A DNA stretch of 64,000 bases. Origin: GH45 sp046704385 (GTDB lineage Bacteria > Bacteroidota > Bacteroidia > Bacteroidales > SZUA-534). Location of the stretch: NCBI GenBank assembly GCA_046704385.1, contig JBJKSB010000038.1:6271-70270 (forward strand), written 5' to 3'. Each line of letters begins with the position of its first letter. Within the stretch, counting starts at the first letter, position 1. This document shows, one piece after another, positions 16,785 through 24,161 of this stretch. The position numbers and the translations under genes are program-made. The notes beneath the pieces were generated by a model. That model ran no database searches. It saw only the letters and a list, made by a program, of their open reading frames with translations, and was not told where the DNA came from.

Positions 16785-16840
16785 TAAAGTTGGGGAACTT
16801 TAGCATAAAGGGCTGTCAATTATTCCGGCAGTCCTTTTTT
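16785..16840 (+). terminator. Double hairpin with T-run after the early operon
   Basis: A perfect 7-bp hairpin (TAAAGTT, GGGG loop, AACTTTA, 16785-16802) is followed by a second stem (AAAGGGCTG at 16807-16815 with CAGTCCTTT at 16829-16837, one G-T pair) running into T6. It stands between convergent genes, ending the rightward operon. Confidence 0.75.
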
Positions 16841-16862
16841 ATAACCAAACAGTCGATACAAT

Positions 16863-17417
16863 CTAAATTTCAAAATCGTAATAAACTACATTTCCTTCGA
16901 TTTCTTTTTTCAAACGATGAAATACACCATCATCATTAATAAGCCCCACAGAATATGCTTTTTTAGTTATCTGAGTATCTTTCCTGATCTTTTTAATCAT
17001 CTGCTCTGGTGCTTTATATCTTAACTTACTATACACATTAAACAAATATAGTAACAAGTTATCTTCATTTTCTGTTAACTTATCAAAATCAAATGCTTTC
17101 AATTTCCAAAAATCAAAAGGTTTATACTCTTCAAATACATTAACATCTAACACACCTAATGAAACAGCCTTTAATATTTCGGCTTTTAGTTTTTTATTTG
17201 CGTTAACCTCTATTACATAAGGTTTTATTGATGCTTTTTCTAACAACAAATTATAAACCACCTGCTCTGATTCTGTCATGTGACTTAAATCTTTCTCTCC
17301 ACTTTTCGAATGTCTATTACTTAGACGAATCAATATTGGATAGAAATCAACATACCCTCTTTTTAAATCATTAAGCATTTTAACCTTTTCTTCAGTTGTC
17401 AAATTAGTTTTTTGCAT
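16863..17417 (-). CDS. Hypothetical protein, downstream of small-terminase-like gene
   Basis: A 184-residue soluble, helical, lysine-rich protein. It overlaps the tiny upstream gene (17404-17580) by 14 bp and is the last of three coupled leftward genes. A helical segment (KKLKAEILKAVSLGVLDVNVFEE) and a C-terminal basic part (APEQMIKKIRKDTQ) are visible but match no family I know. By position it may belong with the terminase-like protein in DNA recognition or packaging redirection. Function unknown. Confidence 0.5.
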   Translation of the reverse strand: MQKTNLTTEEKVKMLNDLKRGYVDFYPILIRLSNRHSKSGEKDLSHMTESEQVVYNLLLEKASIKPYVIEVNANKKLKAEILKAVSLGVLDVNVFEEYKPFDFWKLKAFDFDKLTENEDNLLLYLFNVYSKLRYKAPEQMIKKIRKDTQITKKAYSVGLINDDGVFHRLKKEIEGNVVYYDFEI

Positions 17418-17580
17418 TGCTTTTTGCTTTTTCTATATCGGGAAATAAAGGCTGTTCCCGTACACTTTCCGGAAAAGCCTCAACCAAATCACTATAGGTA
17501 TAAAAACCATCATGGAGAACCTTTAACATGAAGGCTTTCTGTTTTCGCTCCAATTTAATTTTACGCTCATTATTTTTCAT
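17404..17580 (-). CDS. 58-residue protein between overlapping genes
   Basis: A short gene found between two larger ones. It starts with ATG at 17580, overlaps the end of the upstream gene by 11 bp and the start of the downstream gene by 14 bp, so the three are almost certainly translated as a coupled unit. The protein begins with a basic helix (K-N-N-E-R-K-I-K-L-E-R-K-Q-K-A-F), then a LHDGFYTYSDLVEAFPESV segment that resembles a small helix-turn-helix-like pair. It could be a partner of the terminase-like protein. No family recognised. Confidence 0.6.
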   Translation of the reverse strand: MKNNERKIKLERKQKAFMLKVLHDGFYTYSDLVEAFPESVREQPLFPDIEKAKSNAKN

Positions 17581-17875
17581 TTTCAGTAATATTATTGGTT
17601 AGTCTATCCACAATCTCATCTAACTGATCTTCTGACATGTTTGAATAATCAATATTCAGATTGCCGTTAATACTTTGCATTTTGGGTAAGGTATATTGCA
17701 AAAGCTTTTCAATAATGTTCCAACGCTGTTGAGGTTCTAAATTCATCAAGTCATTTTCTAAAGTCTTTTTATTATCCTCAATAAGTTTTTGAATCCATTG
17801 TCTTGTTTCTGCTGTTACTTTATTTGGAGTGCCTTTTTTGCGCCCTCCGGTTTTTGTTGATCCTAATTCTTTCAT
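17570..17875 (-). CDS. Small-terminase-like DNA-binding protein (GGRKKGTPNK type)
   Basis: A 101-residue protein with the N-terminal basic motif GGRKKGTPNK (about residues 10-19), followed by a helix (TAETRQWIQKLIEDNKKTL) and a stretch LMNLEPQQRWNIIEKLLQYTLPKM. This head is typical of DUF5681-like and phage small-terminase-like proteins that bind DNA. In phage-inducible islands a small terminase subunit redirects the helper's packaging machine. No large terminase is encoded here, so such a role would need a helper phage. The C-terminal oligomerisation part is short, so other DNA-binding roles are possible. Confidence 0.6.
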   Translation of the reverse strand: MKELGSTKTGGRKKGTPNKVTAETRQWIQKLIEDNKKTLENDLMNLEPQQRWNIIEKLLQYTLPKMQSINGNLNIDYSNMSEDQLDEIVDRLTNNITENEK

Positions 17876-17919
17876 TCTATTTTATTCTACTTTAGATTGA
17901 TTTTTTGTAAATTTATCCT

Positions 17920-18141
17920 ATGCAAAAAAGATTAGCCTACATAAAATTGACCTTCATTACTCTTGTCCTGGTTACGATTATTGTACTTTCAATAATCTAT
18001 TGGCAAGCAACAGCAATGCTCTTGGTTCTTGCCTTGATCGGTTTGTTTTTTATTTTTCTTTTCCATATTGTTCTAAATTCAATTTCGTTAATACTTCGTA
18101 TCCTCAGTGGAATTGAAAGGCTTTATTATAAAAAAGATTAG
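17920..18141 (+). CDS. Small two-helix membrane protein
   Basis: A 73-residue protein with a short basic N-terminus, two strongly hydrophobic helices (about residues 9-27 and 31-52) and a C-terminal amphipathic tail ending in basic residues. It is divergent from the terminase-like gene and convergent with the large structural-like gene, whose stop lies 22 bp away. Size and topology fit a holin-like or small phage-exclusion membrane protein. The lack of any other lysis gene on the element makes a holin role uncertain. Confidence 0.5.
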   Translation: MQKRLAYIKLTFITLVLVTIIVLSIIYWQATAMLLVLALIGLFFIFLFHIVLNSISLILRILSGIERLYYKKD

Positions 18142-18162
18142 CTCTTTTCATTTCAACTTATC

Positions 18163-20334
18163 TCATATTACATCAGAAGGAATTTCGATTAGTTCGCATT
18201 TGGTCAGCTTGCCACTTACAAAATTTGCAACCTTGTTCAAGTAGAAATATTTACCCAATTGCTTAATATATTTAAGTCTAAAAAAGTCAAGGTTATAAAT
18301 ATCTACCGCATCAAGGTTCATTAATGCAGGTACTTTCTTTTGACTGTCAAGAAGTTTTTTAAAACTGGCATAATCCCTGTCAATATAATTCTGCCAATGA
18401 CAAGGCTCGAAATCAAGAAAAGGAACATCGTTTGATACTTTTAGACCATTCTCGCAAAAGTCATTTTTGATTATTACTTCAACATCATGTTTTGCAACTT
18501 CAAATATTCTATACCCTTTATCTTTTATTGGGTCATAAGTGGTAGTTTCACCTTCTGTATTTATTAGCCAAAGGTTAGCTTGGTATAGCTTTACCTGATA
18601 ATCTCCAATAAAGTTCAATGTTTCTATTTCTGCAGTTGCATTGAATATTGAAGTAAATAAAGTTTTCGTTTGCTCTAATAGTTCATTATCTGCTACAAGT
18701 ATGCCGTTGGCAAAATCCGTATTTTCTTCATCATACTTGTAAGCGAACACGTTGTTTTGAGCATAACTACCAATAGAGTATTCTTCAGCGTATGATACAA
18801 ACTTATCACTCCAATCTTCAGCATTGGCACGATCGGTTAATAGTTCCTCTAACTCAATAAATTCAAATTCATTGTTTCGATTCTGCCTAAATAATAAACC
18901 AAAATGCTGCATAATATCCTTTAAGAATGAGTTTTGTTTTATGACTGGCATTATTGAATTATAGTCAATATTTAAAGAGGTGTATGTTTCTAAATTAAAT
19001 GATATGTCACAATATGAATTAACACTCCATGAACCTTCCCCTAAACCTGATACAAATAATTCAACTTTCAAAGTATCTCCTGTTTCCACATAAAGTATAA
19101 TACTTGTATCTGTTGAACCTATAGAAAATAAGTTCGAATCATTAATATAGAATTTTATTAAACTTGTTACGTAACCTCCAACATTTACTAAATCAATAGA
19201 AGGGAAAATCGCTAACTTACAATATCCTGAATAATTGAATGTGAATTCCGTATAGGTATCATCTAATATGACATTTGGTATGCTTTCACCTTTAAACATT
19301 GTTAAGTCATTCCAGTCTTCGTTTAAAACCGACATAATTAAATATGCTGCTCCGGTTGGTGCTGTCAAAGTATGTTGCGGTGTTACTCCATAATAACTTC
19401 CAGATATTTTGACTTTACTGGAATTATACCACATCCACATGTAATTAGAACTAAATGTATATTTTTCACCTGCTTGAACAGGTATGTAATCAGTACTATT
19501 TGTTGGTTCATAATCTTGCAATAAGCCAGTTGAATAGTTGACAATTTTATCTATGTTATTATTAGGGTCATTAATGTCAAACATATTTGTTTGAAATCCG
19601 CTAAATTCAAAAAATTGTTCTATGAATACTTGACCATCAGTTCCACTTTCATAAATTGAGTCGCTACTGGCCGTTCCTAAATTAGTTGAACTTGATGGTG
19701 ATGGTGTTGTAACTTCATAGCCCTGATTGGGTACAACCACTAATTTTTTAAACTTGCTTTTGTTAAATATTGCACCTGAATATTCAAAACCAACATCTTT
19801 AAAAATCTTATCCCATAATGTTGAAACAAATATAGCACCTGGACAATACTCAATACTAAACTTATTATTTGTAATTGATTTACCATTATTAACTAAGGCG
19901 TGAAAATAACCGCTCGTATTAGCGAATGAATTTTGAAAGGATGCCAATGTAACATCATGAATCAGATCTGATAAATCAAGGTCGGCAAAAGTCTTTTCAC
20001 CCAATGCATAAACTAAATCTTTAATACCGAAATAGATATAAATTCCATAATACCCATCAAATGTTTTGATAGTCGGATACCCTTTTGAAATTATTTCCAA
20101 TCCATCAACCAACAGTTTAGCTGTTAATTTTGAATATGGTACTCTCGACGTATTACCAGGTGTACCTAACATGTTAAATGCAGCCATGTTGTTTGGTGTT
20201 GGTGGAATCTTAAAGCTATTTGTGTAGCTACATTGCCTGTTTTCTATTTCCGCTAAATCGTTTATTTGGTGTGTTTGTGAAACTACCTCGTTCCCCAATT
20301 CAAGTTTTAATCCATTAATAAATAATTCTGTCAT
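18163..20334 (-). CDS. Large phage-structure-like protein (tail-associated)
   Basis: A 723-residue protein without a signal peptide. The N-terminus (FINGLKLELG..., then a segment R-Q-C-S-Y-T-N-S-F-K-I-P-P-T-P-N-N near residues 33-49) is a pattern I associate with large proteins at the distal end of tail modules in Bacteroidota prophages. The middle (about 200-420) is rich in Ser, Thr, Tyr and beta-type repeats, as in receptor-binding or carbohydrate-binding domains. The C-terminal third is again globular. It is by far the largest gene on the element, yet no other virion gene is present. It might be built into a helper phage's particles to change their host range or assembly. The phage link rests on pattern memory. 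Confidence 0.55.
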   Translation of the reverse strand: MTELFINGLKLELGNEVVSQTHQINDLAEIENRQCSYTNSFKIPPTPNNMAAFNMLGTPGNTSRVPYSKLTAKLLVDGLEIISKGYPTIKTFDGYYGIYIYFGIKDLVYALGEKTFADLDLSDLIHDVTLASFQNSFANTSGYFHALVNNGKSITNNKFSIEYCPGAIFVSTLWDKIFKDVGFEYSGAIFNKSKFKKLVVVPNQGYEVTTPSPSSSTNLGTASSDSIYESGTDGQVFIEQFFEFSGFQTNMFDINDPNNNIDKIVNYSTGLLQDYEPTNSTDYIPVQAGEKYTFSSNYMWMWYNSSKVKISGSYYGVTPQHTLTAPTGAAYLIMSVLNEDWNDLTMFKGESIPNVILDDTYTEFTFNYSGYCKLAIFPSIDLVNVGGYVTSLIKFYINDSNLFSIGSTDTSIILYVETGDTLKVELFVSGLGEGSWSVNSYCDISFNLETYTSLNIDYNSIMPVIKQNSFLKDIMQHFGLLFRQNRNNEFEFIELEELLTDRANAEDWSDKFVSYAEEYSIGSYAQNNVFAYKYDEENTDFANGILVADNELLEQTKTLFTSIFNATAEIETLNFIGDYQVKLYQANLWLINTEGETTTYDPIKDKGYRIFEVAKHDVEVIIKNDFCENGLKVSNDVPFLDFEPCHWQNYIDRDYASFKKLLDSQKKVPALMNLDAVDIYNLDFFRLKYIKQLGKYFYLNKVANFVSGKLTKCELIEIPSDVI

Positions 20335-20345
20335 TTTAACTAATT

Positions 20346-20627
20346 TTAAATATCACCATTCACTATATCGATTGTCTTTTCTTTAATCTGATATACTCCT
20401 AATATCCAACTCGAATCTTTTTTTAATGCAAATTCATGGGTACTTTTACTATAAGTGGAATGATGAAAAGAAGGAATCTCAATATCACATTTGGCACTTT
20501 TCCGATAATATTCAAAGTATGCTACTAAAGCCTCGTTAAAGAGTACTTCTTTTTGAAATAACTCAAGTTCTTTAATTCGGTTTTCTAAGTTTCTGATTTT
20601 TAATTCAGGTGAGCTTTGTTTATCCAT
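20346..20627 (-). CDS. Small coiled-coil hypothetical protein
   Basis: A 93-residue protein with an N-terminal coiled coil (IRNLENRIKELELFQKEVL, about residues 11-29) and a compact C-terminal part. It lies 18 bp downstream of a small helix-turn-helix-like gene and 11 bp upstream of the 723-residue gene on the same strand. The coiled coil could mediate oligomerisation or act as a scaffold or chaperone for its big neighbour. No family recognised. Confidence 0.5.
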   Translation of the reverse strand: MDKQSSPELKIRNLENRIKELELFQKEVLFNEALVAYFEYYRKSAKCDIEIPSFHHSTYSKSTHEFALKKDSSWILGVYQIKEKTIDIVNGDI

Positions 20628-20642
20628 GATATTAAATTTTAA

Positions 20643-20855
20643 TTACTTACTTAATTCTCTTATTCTTTGTCTTACTCGATCTTCACTAATTCCATACTTT
20701 GCAGCAAGTATTGAGTACTTACACATAACACAATTAATATCCAAGCCATGAAACTCTTCATACATCTCAATATCTCTTAGCCAGTGAGAATCAATTATGC
20801 CAGCGTGTACCAATTTGCTTATTAACATTTGATTGCTTTTCAATAATTCGTACAT
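20643..20855 (-). CDS. Small helix-turn-helix-like protein
   Basis: A 70-residue protein whose C-terminal half (KYSILAAKYGISEDRVRQRIRELSK, spread over residues 46-70) reads as a helix-turn-helix with basic recognition helix, similar in style to Mor/sigma-4-type domains. The start codon overlaps the stop of the upstream gene in an ATGA arrangement, so it is translationally coupled to it. It could activate the late genes to its left (the structural-like gene). Role inferred only. Confidence 0.55.
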   Translation of the reverse strand: MYELLKSNQMLISKLVHAGIIDSHWLRDIEMYEEFHGLDINCVMCKYSILAAKYGISEDRVRQRIRELSK

Positions 20856-21349
20856 CAGATTCTTTCATTTGTGTAAATATTGAAACCGTTTTTTACAGCA
20901 TCGTAGATTTCTTTAAGGGTAAAACCGTCACGATCCATAATTCGCCCTTTGGGGTCATGTAATAATCGAATACGCAATGCAGTACCATAAACAGGATCGT
21001 TAGCAACACTTTCAACTTCTTTCTGCTCTTTTTCATCAATGATTTTGAATTTATCAATAGACCGGGATTGTAATTTTTTGTGAAATAATTCCGTACTTAT
21101 TTTTTTTATATCATCGTAGTACATCATTTTTTCGATTGTTGCAACCGTTTCATTAATTGATAAATGCATGAAAGTATTTTTCAAGCTATACAACTGCTCA
21201 ATTATTTTAGCCTGAATTTGTTCATCAACCTTAATGCCCTTGTACAAAACCAGTTCTTGAATCAATTCACTAATAAGCAAAAAGAACTTTTCCTTACCAA
21301 TAACATTTAATGATTGACTAGGGCTTAACCTTAATTTTTCTAAATCCAT
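20855..21349 (-). CDS. Hypothetical protein in the replication-like block
   Basis: A 164-residue soluble helical protein, 3 bp after the DUF6291-like gene. It has Leu-rich helices (FFLLISELIQELVLYKG) in the N-terminal half and a more polar C-terminal part (HDPKGRIMDRDGFTLKEIYDAV). In Bacteroidota phage regions a protein of this type often follows the replication-initiation-like gene, so a helicase-loader or primosome-accessory role is possible. No motif proves it. Confidence 0.5.
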   Translation of the reverse strand: MDLEKLRLSPSQSLNVIGKEKFFLLISELIQELVLYKGIKVDEQIQAKIIEQLYSLKNTFMHLSINETVATIEKMMYYDDIKKISTELFHKKLQSRSIDKFKIIDEKEQKEVESVANDPVYGTALRIRLLHDPKGRIMDRDGFTLKEIYDAVKNGFNIYTNERI

Positions 21350-21352
21350 ACC

Positions 21353-22030
21353 TTAATCTTTAGCTAAATTCATTAATCTTTTTGCTCTTGATTCCGGTGT
21401 TTCGTCTTTTGACGGTTGTTCTTTGTTGCGTTTTGCAAAATTTACGAACCAATTTCGTATCTGTCCAGTAGATTGTTCTTTGTATGCTCCATCAAGACTA
21501 CGATCGTTTATAAATTCTGTTGATAGTTCCTTTATTTTTACCGGAGTTATTGATAGTTTCATTGCAACATCTTCAAACCAACTATTATTATCAAATTCAT
21601 TTAAGAACTCTTGAAATTCTCTATCAGCATAAATGCCATTTGTATAATTTTCATTTACATTATCATTTTTACTATTATTCTTATTATCATTTTTACTCTC
21701 ATTATCACTATAGGCATAATTCGCATGCATTTGTTTGCGTTCGCATGCGTTGGCATTCGATTGCTTATTTTCGTTTATTTCTCCTGACCATCGTTTTAAA
21801 GCATTTTGGCGGTTTTTTTCAACCTTCAAATCATATTTTTCATTATCTCTGATAAACTGATTCTTAAAAGGTGCAAAGGCCAGTTCTAATGCAAAATCCA
21901 ATTTTGGCAACTCTCCCTTTATATTAAAAGTGGCCATGGCTTTAAATAACTTACCAGCCTGTTCATCAGAGAGTTTTTCTAAAATCTCTAAACTATCATA
22001 ATGAAGTATGAAAGATTTTTTATTGCTCAT
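21353..22030 (-). CDS. DUF6291-like phage replication-type protein
   Basis: A 225-residue protein. The N-terminal 65 residues (FILHYDSLEILEKLSDEQAG, then KLFKAMATFNIKGELP) match the pattern of the DUF6291/replisome-organiser-like winged domain found in phage replication proteins. An Asn/Asp-rich linker (about 85-135) separates it from a C-terminal helical domain (about 135-225, FLNEFDNNSWFEDVAMKL onward), the two-domain plan of phage DnaD-like initiators. The linker is encoded by a low-complexity stretch. It probably starts replication of the excised element. Overlaps the upstream nuclease-like gene by 4 bp. Confidence 0.65.
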   Translation of the reverse strand: MSNKKSFILHYDSLEILEKLSDEQAGKLFKAMATFNIKGELPKLDFALELAFAPFKNQFIRDNEKYDLKVEKNRQNALKRWSGEINENKQSNANACERKQMHANYAYSDNESKNDNKNNSKNDNVNENYTNGIYADREFQEFLNEFDNNSWFEDVAMKLSITPVKIKELSTEFINDRSLDGAYKEQSTGQIRNWFVNFAKRNKEQPSKDETPESRAKRLMNLAKD

Positions 22031-22452
22031 AATTTCACCCTCCTATGCAGTTCTTTAAGAAATTGTGGGAATTCTCTGGCTACAATATAAACACCCCCAG
22101 CACTTTCAACTTTCCTTTTGTATTCTTCCTGAAAGGAACTAATTCTATCTGATCCTATTTTTATCTCTACCTTGACCGACAAACCTTTTATCGTGGCTGA
22201 AATATCAGCCGTCCCTAAATCCATTGAAGTTTTTCCCATTCGATATGTACCATCACCAACCGGTACTGGAATCCCCATACATAAAATTCTTTCAGCTTGA
22301 TAACCCTTCAGGTTCAGATAATCAATAATACATTTTGTAAGACCATTAGCAGAATTATCTTCATAAGTTGGCACCCGACTATCAGACATCCTTAGTTTAA
22401 AAAGTTTCCTTAACCTTTTTAAAGCTTCCTTTTTTTCTGCAACCTGATCCAT
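22027..22452 (-). CDS. VRR-NUC-type nuclease
   Basis: A 141-residue protein with the PD-(D/E)xK layout of VRR-NUC nucleases: GTADISATIKG (metal-binding Asp about residue 83), the strand VKVEIKIG (Glu-x-Lys), then SFQEEYKRKVESAGGVYIVAREFPQF, the characteristic Gln-containing helix and following strand. Such stand-alone VRR-NUC proteins occur in phage replication modules and act on branched or forked DNA. It overlaps the replication-like gene by 4 bp (ATGA) and follows the next upstream gene by one base. All catalytic positions I can identify are present. Confidence 0.8.
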   Translation of the reverse strand: MDQVAEKKEALKRLRKLFKLRMSDSRVPTYEDNSANGLTKCIIDYLNLKGYQAERILCMGIPVPVGDGTYRMGKTSMDLGTADISATIKGLSVKVEIKIGSDRISSFQEEYKRKVESAGGVYIVAREFPQFLKELHRRVKL

Positions 22453-22453
22453 T

Positions 22454-22843
22454 CTATAAACACCTAAGTTGAATTACATTTTTCTTAAGAAGTCTCGGGA
22501 ATTCTTTAGGATTAGTACTAATAAGGTGAGCATAATCACCTGTGTATGGGCATGGTACTTTATCCGCAGATTCTACTAATAAGCCTTTCTTTTCTTGCTT
22601 TCTTTTATATCGGCAAGCAGCCTCTACAGGAATACCTAACGCCATGCATAATGCTTTCTTGGTCGTTGTAACATATCTCAATGACACATAGAAAAGTTTA
22701 TCCTCACAATACTCATTTTTCAGTTTAGGCAAAGTTTTACCTGTACCTTTTTCTACCTGGTTTATGATATGATTTAAAACTAATTGCTTACTTTTGTGAT
22801 GTGATCCGGCCTCCTTAGTGGGGCTTTCTTTTTTAAGTTTCAT
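22454..22843 (-). CDS. Winged-helix-like hypothetical protein
   Basis: A 129-residue protein. The segment TTTKKALCMALGIPVEAACRYKRKQEKKGLLVES (spread over residues 59-92) looks like a winged helix with recognition helix and wing. The N-terminus is basic and probably disordered. It sits between the excisionase-like HTH gene (1 bp upstream) and the VRR-NUC gene (1 bp downstream), so it belongs to the replication/excision operon. It may be a replication or transcription regulator. Family not recognised with confidence. Confidence 0.5.
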   Translation of the reverse strand: MKLKKESPTKEAGSHHKSKQLVLNHIINQVEKGTGKTLPKLKNEYCEDKLFYVSLRYVTTTKKALCMALGIPVEAACRYKRKQEKKGLLVESADKVPCPYTGDYAHLISTNPKEFPRLLKKNVIQLRCL

Positions 22844-22844
22844 A

Positions 22845-23171
22845 TTAAGCCCTCCCCCTATTTACATAATTTGCCGCCTCTGCTTCAATCTCAGCATTTG
22901 ACTTTTTTACCCCTTCTTTTATGTATTCCATCAACTGAATACTTGAAAAGTACAAACGCTTACTTCTTTTCATTACTGGTAATTCGCCTTTACTTACTTT
23001 AGAGTAAATTGTAGGTACGGTAAGATTTAAAAAATCGGCTGCTTCTTGAACGGTTAAAAACTCTTCTGTTTTTTCTTGAAGTTTAACTTGTTGAGGTTGG
23101 TGTTTAAGGTCAAGTATTAAGTTTTCAATATTGCTTAACCTTGCTTCAATTGTTTCAAATGGATTATTCAT
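22845..23171 (-). CDS. Excisionase/AlpA-like helix-turn-helix protein
   Basis: A 108-residue protein; I chose the ATG at 23171 over a TTG three codons upstream. An N-terminal short coiled coil (NIENLILDLKHQ region) precedes a MerR/excisionase-type HTH: FLTVQEAADFLNLTVPTIYS, then KVSKGELPVMKRSKRLYFSS. In mobile elements of Bacteroidota this type of protein directs excision or activates element genes, like AlpA in satellites. It is the first gene of the leftward replication operon and a 22-bp palindrome lies about 53 bp upstream of its start. Confidence 0.82.
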   Translation of the reverse strand: MNNPFETIEARLSNIENLILDLKHQPQQVKLQEKTEEFLTVQEAADFLNLTVPTIYSKVSKGELPVMKRSKRLYFSSIQLMEYIKEGVKKSNAEIEAEAANYVNRGRA

Positions 23172-23223
23172 TATGTACAAGTTTAAAAATTACTTGCACA
23201 AAGTTTGTTCAGTTACAAAGTAG

Positions 23224-23245
23224 GTAACTGGTTATAACTGGTTAC
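23224..23245 (-). promoter_or_regulatory. Palindrome upstream of the excisionase/replication operon
   Basis: A 22-bp dyad with 9 of 11 pairs matching: outer arms GTAAC and GTTAC, centre GTTATAAC. It lies in the 79-bp gap before the operon's first gene. It is a likely operator for an element-encoded regulator. No convincing -7 box is visible beside it. Confidence 0.55.
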
Positions 23246-23250
23246 AATGT

Positions 23251-24150
23251 TTATTGATATTCATTTTCGTATATTGTTTTTAATATCAAAACTTCATCTT
23301 TTGCCCTTGCTTGCTTATCTGTTGGTAATAACTCAATAACACTTTCAATAAGATTTATTTTATTTTCCAGTTTCTTTGGTGTGCACAAGTCTGGCTTTGC
23401 CTTTCTATTTGCAACACTTGAATAAAAAGTAAACCTTTGAAATAGCCTTTCTCCTGAATTATGCCCATATTCTTTAACAATATCATTCCCGTTTTTCCTT
23501 GTGATCTGCAACCCTTCATAGACATACTTTAACGCAATTTGATTAATCGATAATTTATGCACTACTCTATTTTTACTGCCAAATGATATCACTTTAGTTT
23601 TGTCGGATATTTGCTCTTTTTCCATTTCTTCAAAAAACAATGGATAAACATCGACCAACTCTTCTATTTTACTTACAATTCCTGCATAATATCCATATTC
23701 TTTAATTATTGAATTAGATATTATTCCTGGAGCATAATCTATTACATACCTCCAACCTTTGTCATCACACTGTATTGATTGAAAATTCCTGTAAATTTCT
23801 TTAGCATACACCTCACCAAATGAGCTATAAATTCCAGAATCAGGGATAGGATAAGCTTTTTTAAAATATTCACGCCCCTCATTATAAGCACTTACGTACA
23901 AATCAATAAATTCAACTCCACTAAACTCAGTATTCCTATTACTTCCTTTGGGCACTAACATGTTAACCGCAGGAATCTTTTCCGACACTAACACTAAGGA
24001 CAATTCTGTATTATAAACTTTAGCTCCATTTATTGTAAAAAAACCATTATTCTCAATCTGCACTTTTAATGTTTGATATTGTTCTGTTTGTCTGGCCTCT
24101 CCAGACAAATACCCAAAAACGGAGTACTTGAACTCAATATTTTTCTTCAT
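23251..24150 (-). CDS. Unknown protein beside the integrase
   Basis: A 299-residue soluble protein; the ATG at 24150 is preferred over an adjacent TTG. It begins 11 bp after the integrase stop. The C-terminal third (FTFYSSVANRKAKPDLCTPK, then LENKINLIESVIELLP) is basic and helical and may bind nucleic acid. Proteins of this size next to integrases are common in Bacteroidota integrated elements, without an established role. I recognise no catalytic motif. A regulatory or replication role is guesswork. Confidence 0.55.
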   Translation of the reverse strand: MKKNIEFKYSVFGYLSGEARQTEQYQTLKVQIENNGFFTINGAKVYNTELSLVLVSEKIPAVNMLVPKGSNRNTEFSGVEFIDLYVSAYNEGREYFKKAYPIPDSGIYSSFGEVYAKEIYRNFQSIQCDDKGWRYVIDYAPGIISNSIIKEYGYYAGIVSKIEELVDVYPLFFEEMEKEQISDKTKVISFGSKNRVVHKLSINQIALKYVYEGLQITRKNGNDIVKEYGHNSGERLFQRFTFYSSVANRKAKPDLCTPKKLENKINLIESVIELLPTDKQARAKDEVLILKTIYENEYQ

Positions 24151-24161
24151 CAATGAAATAA

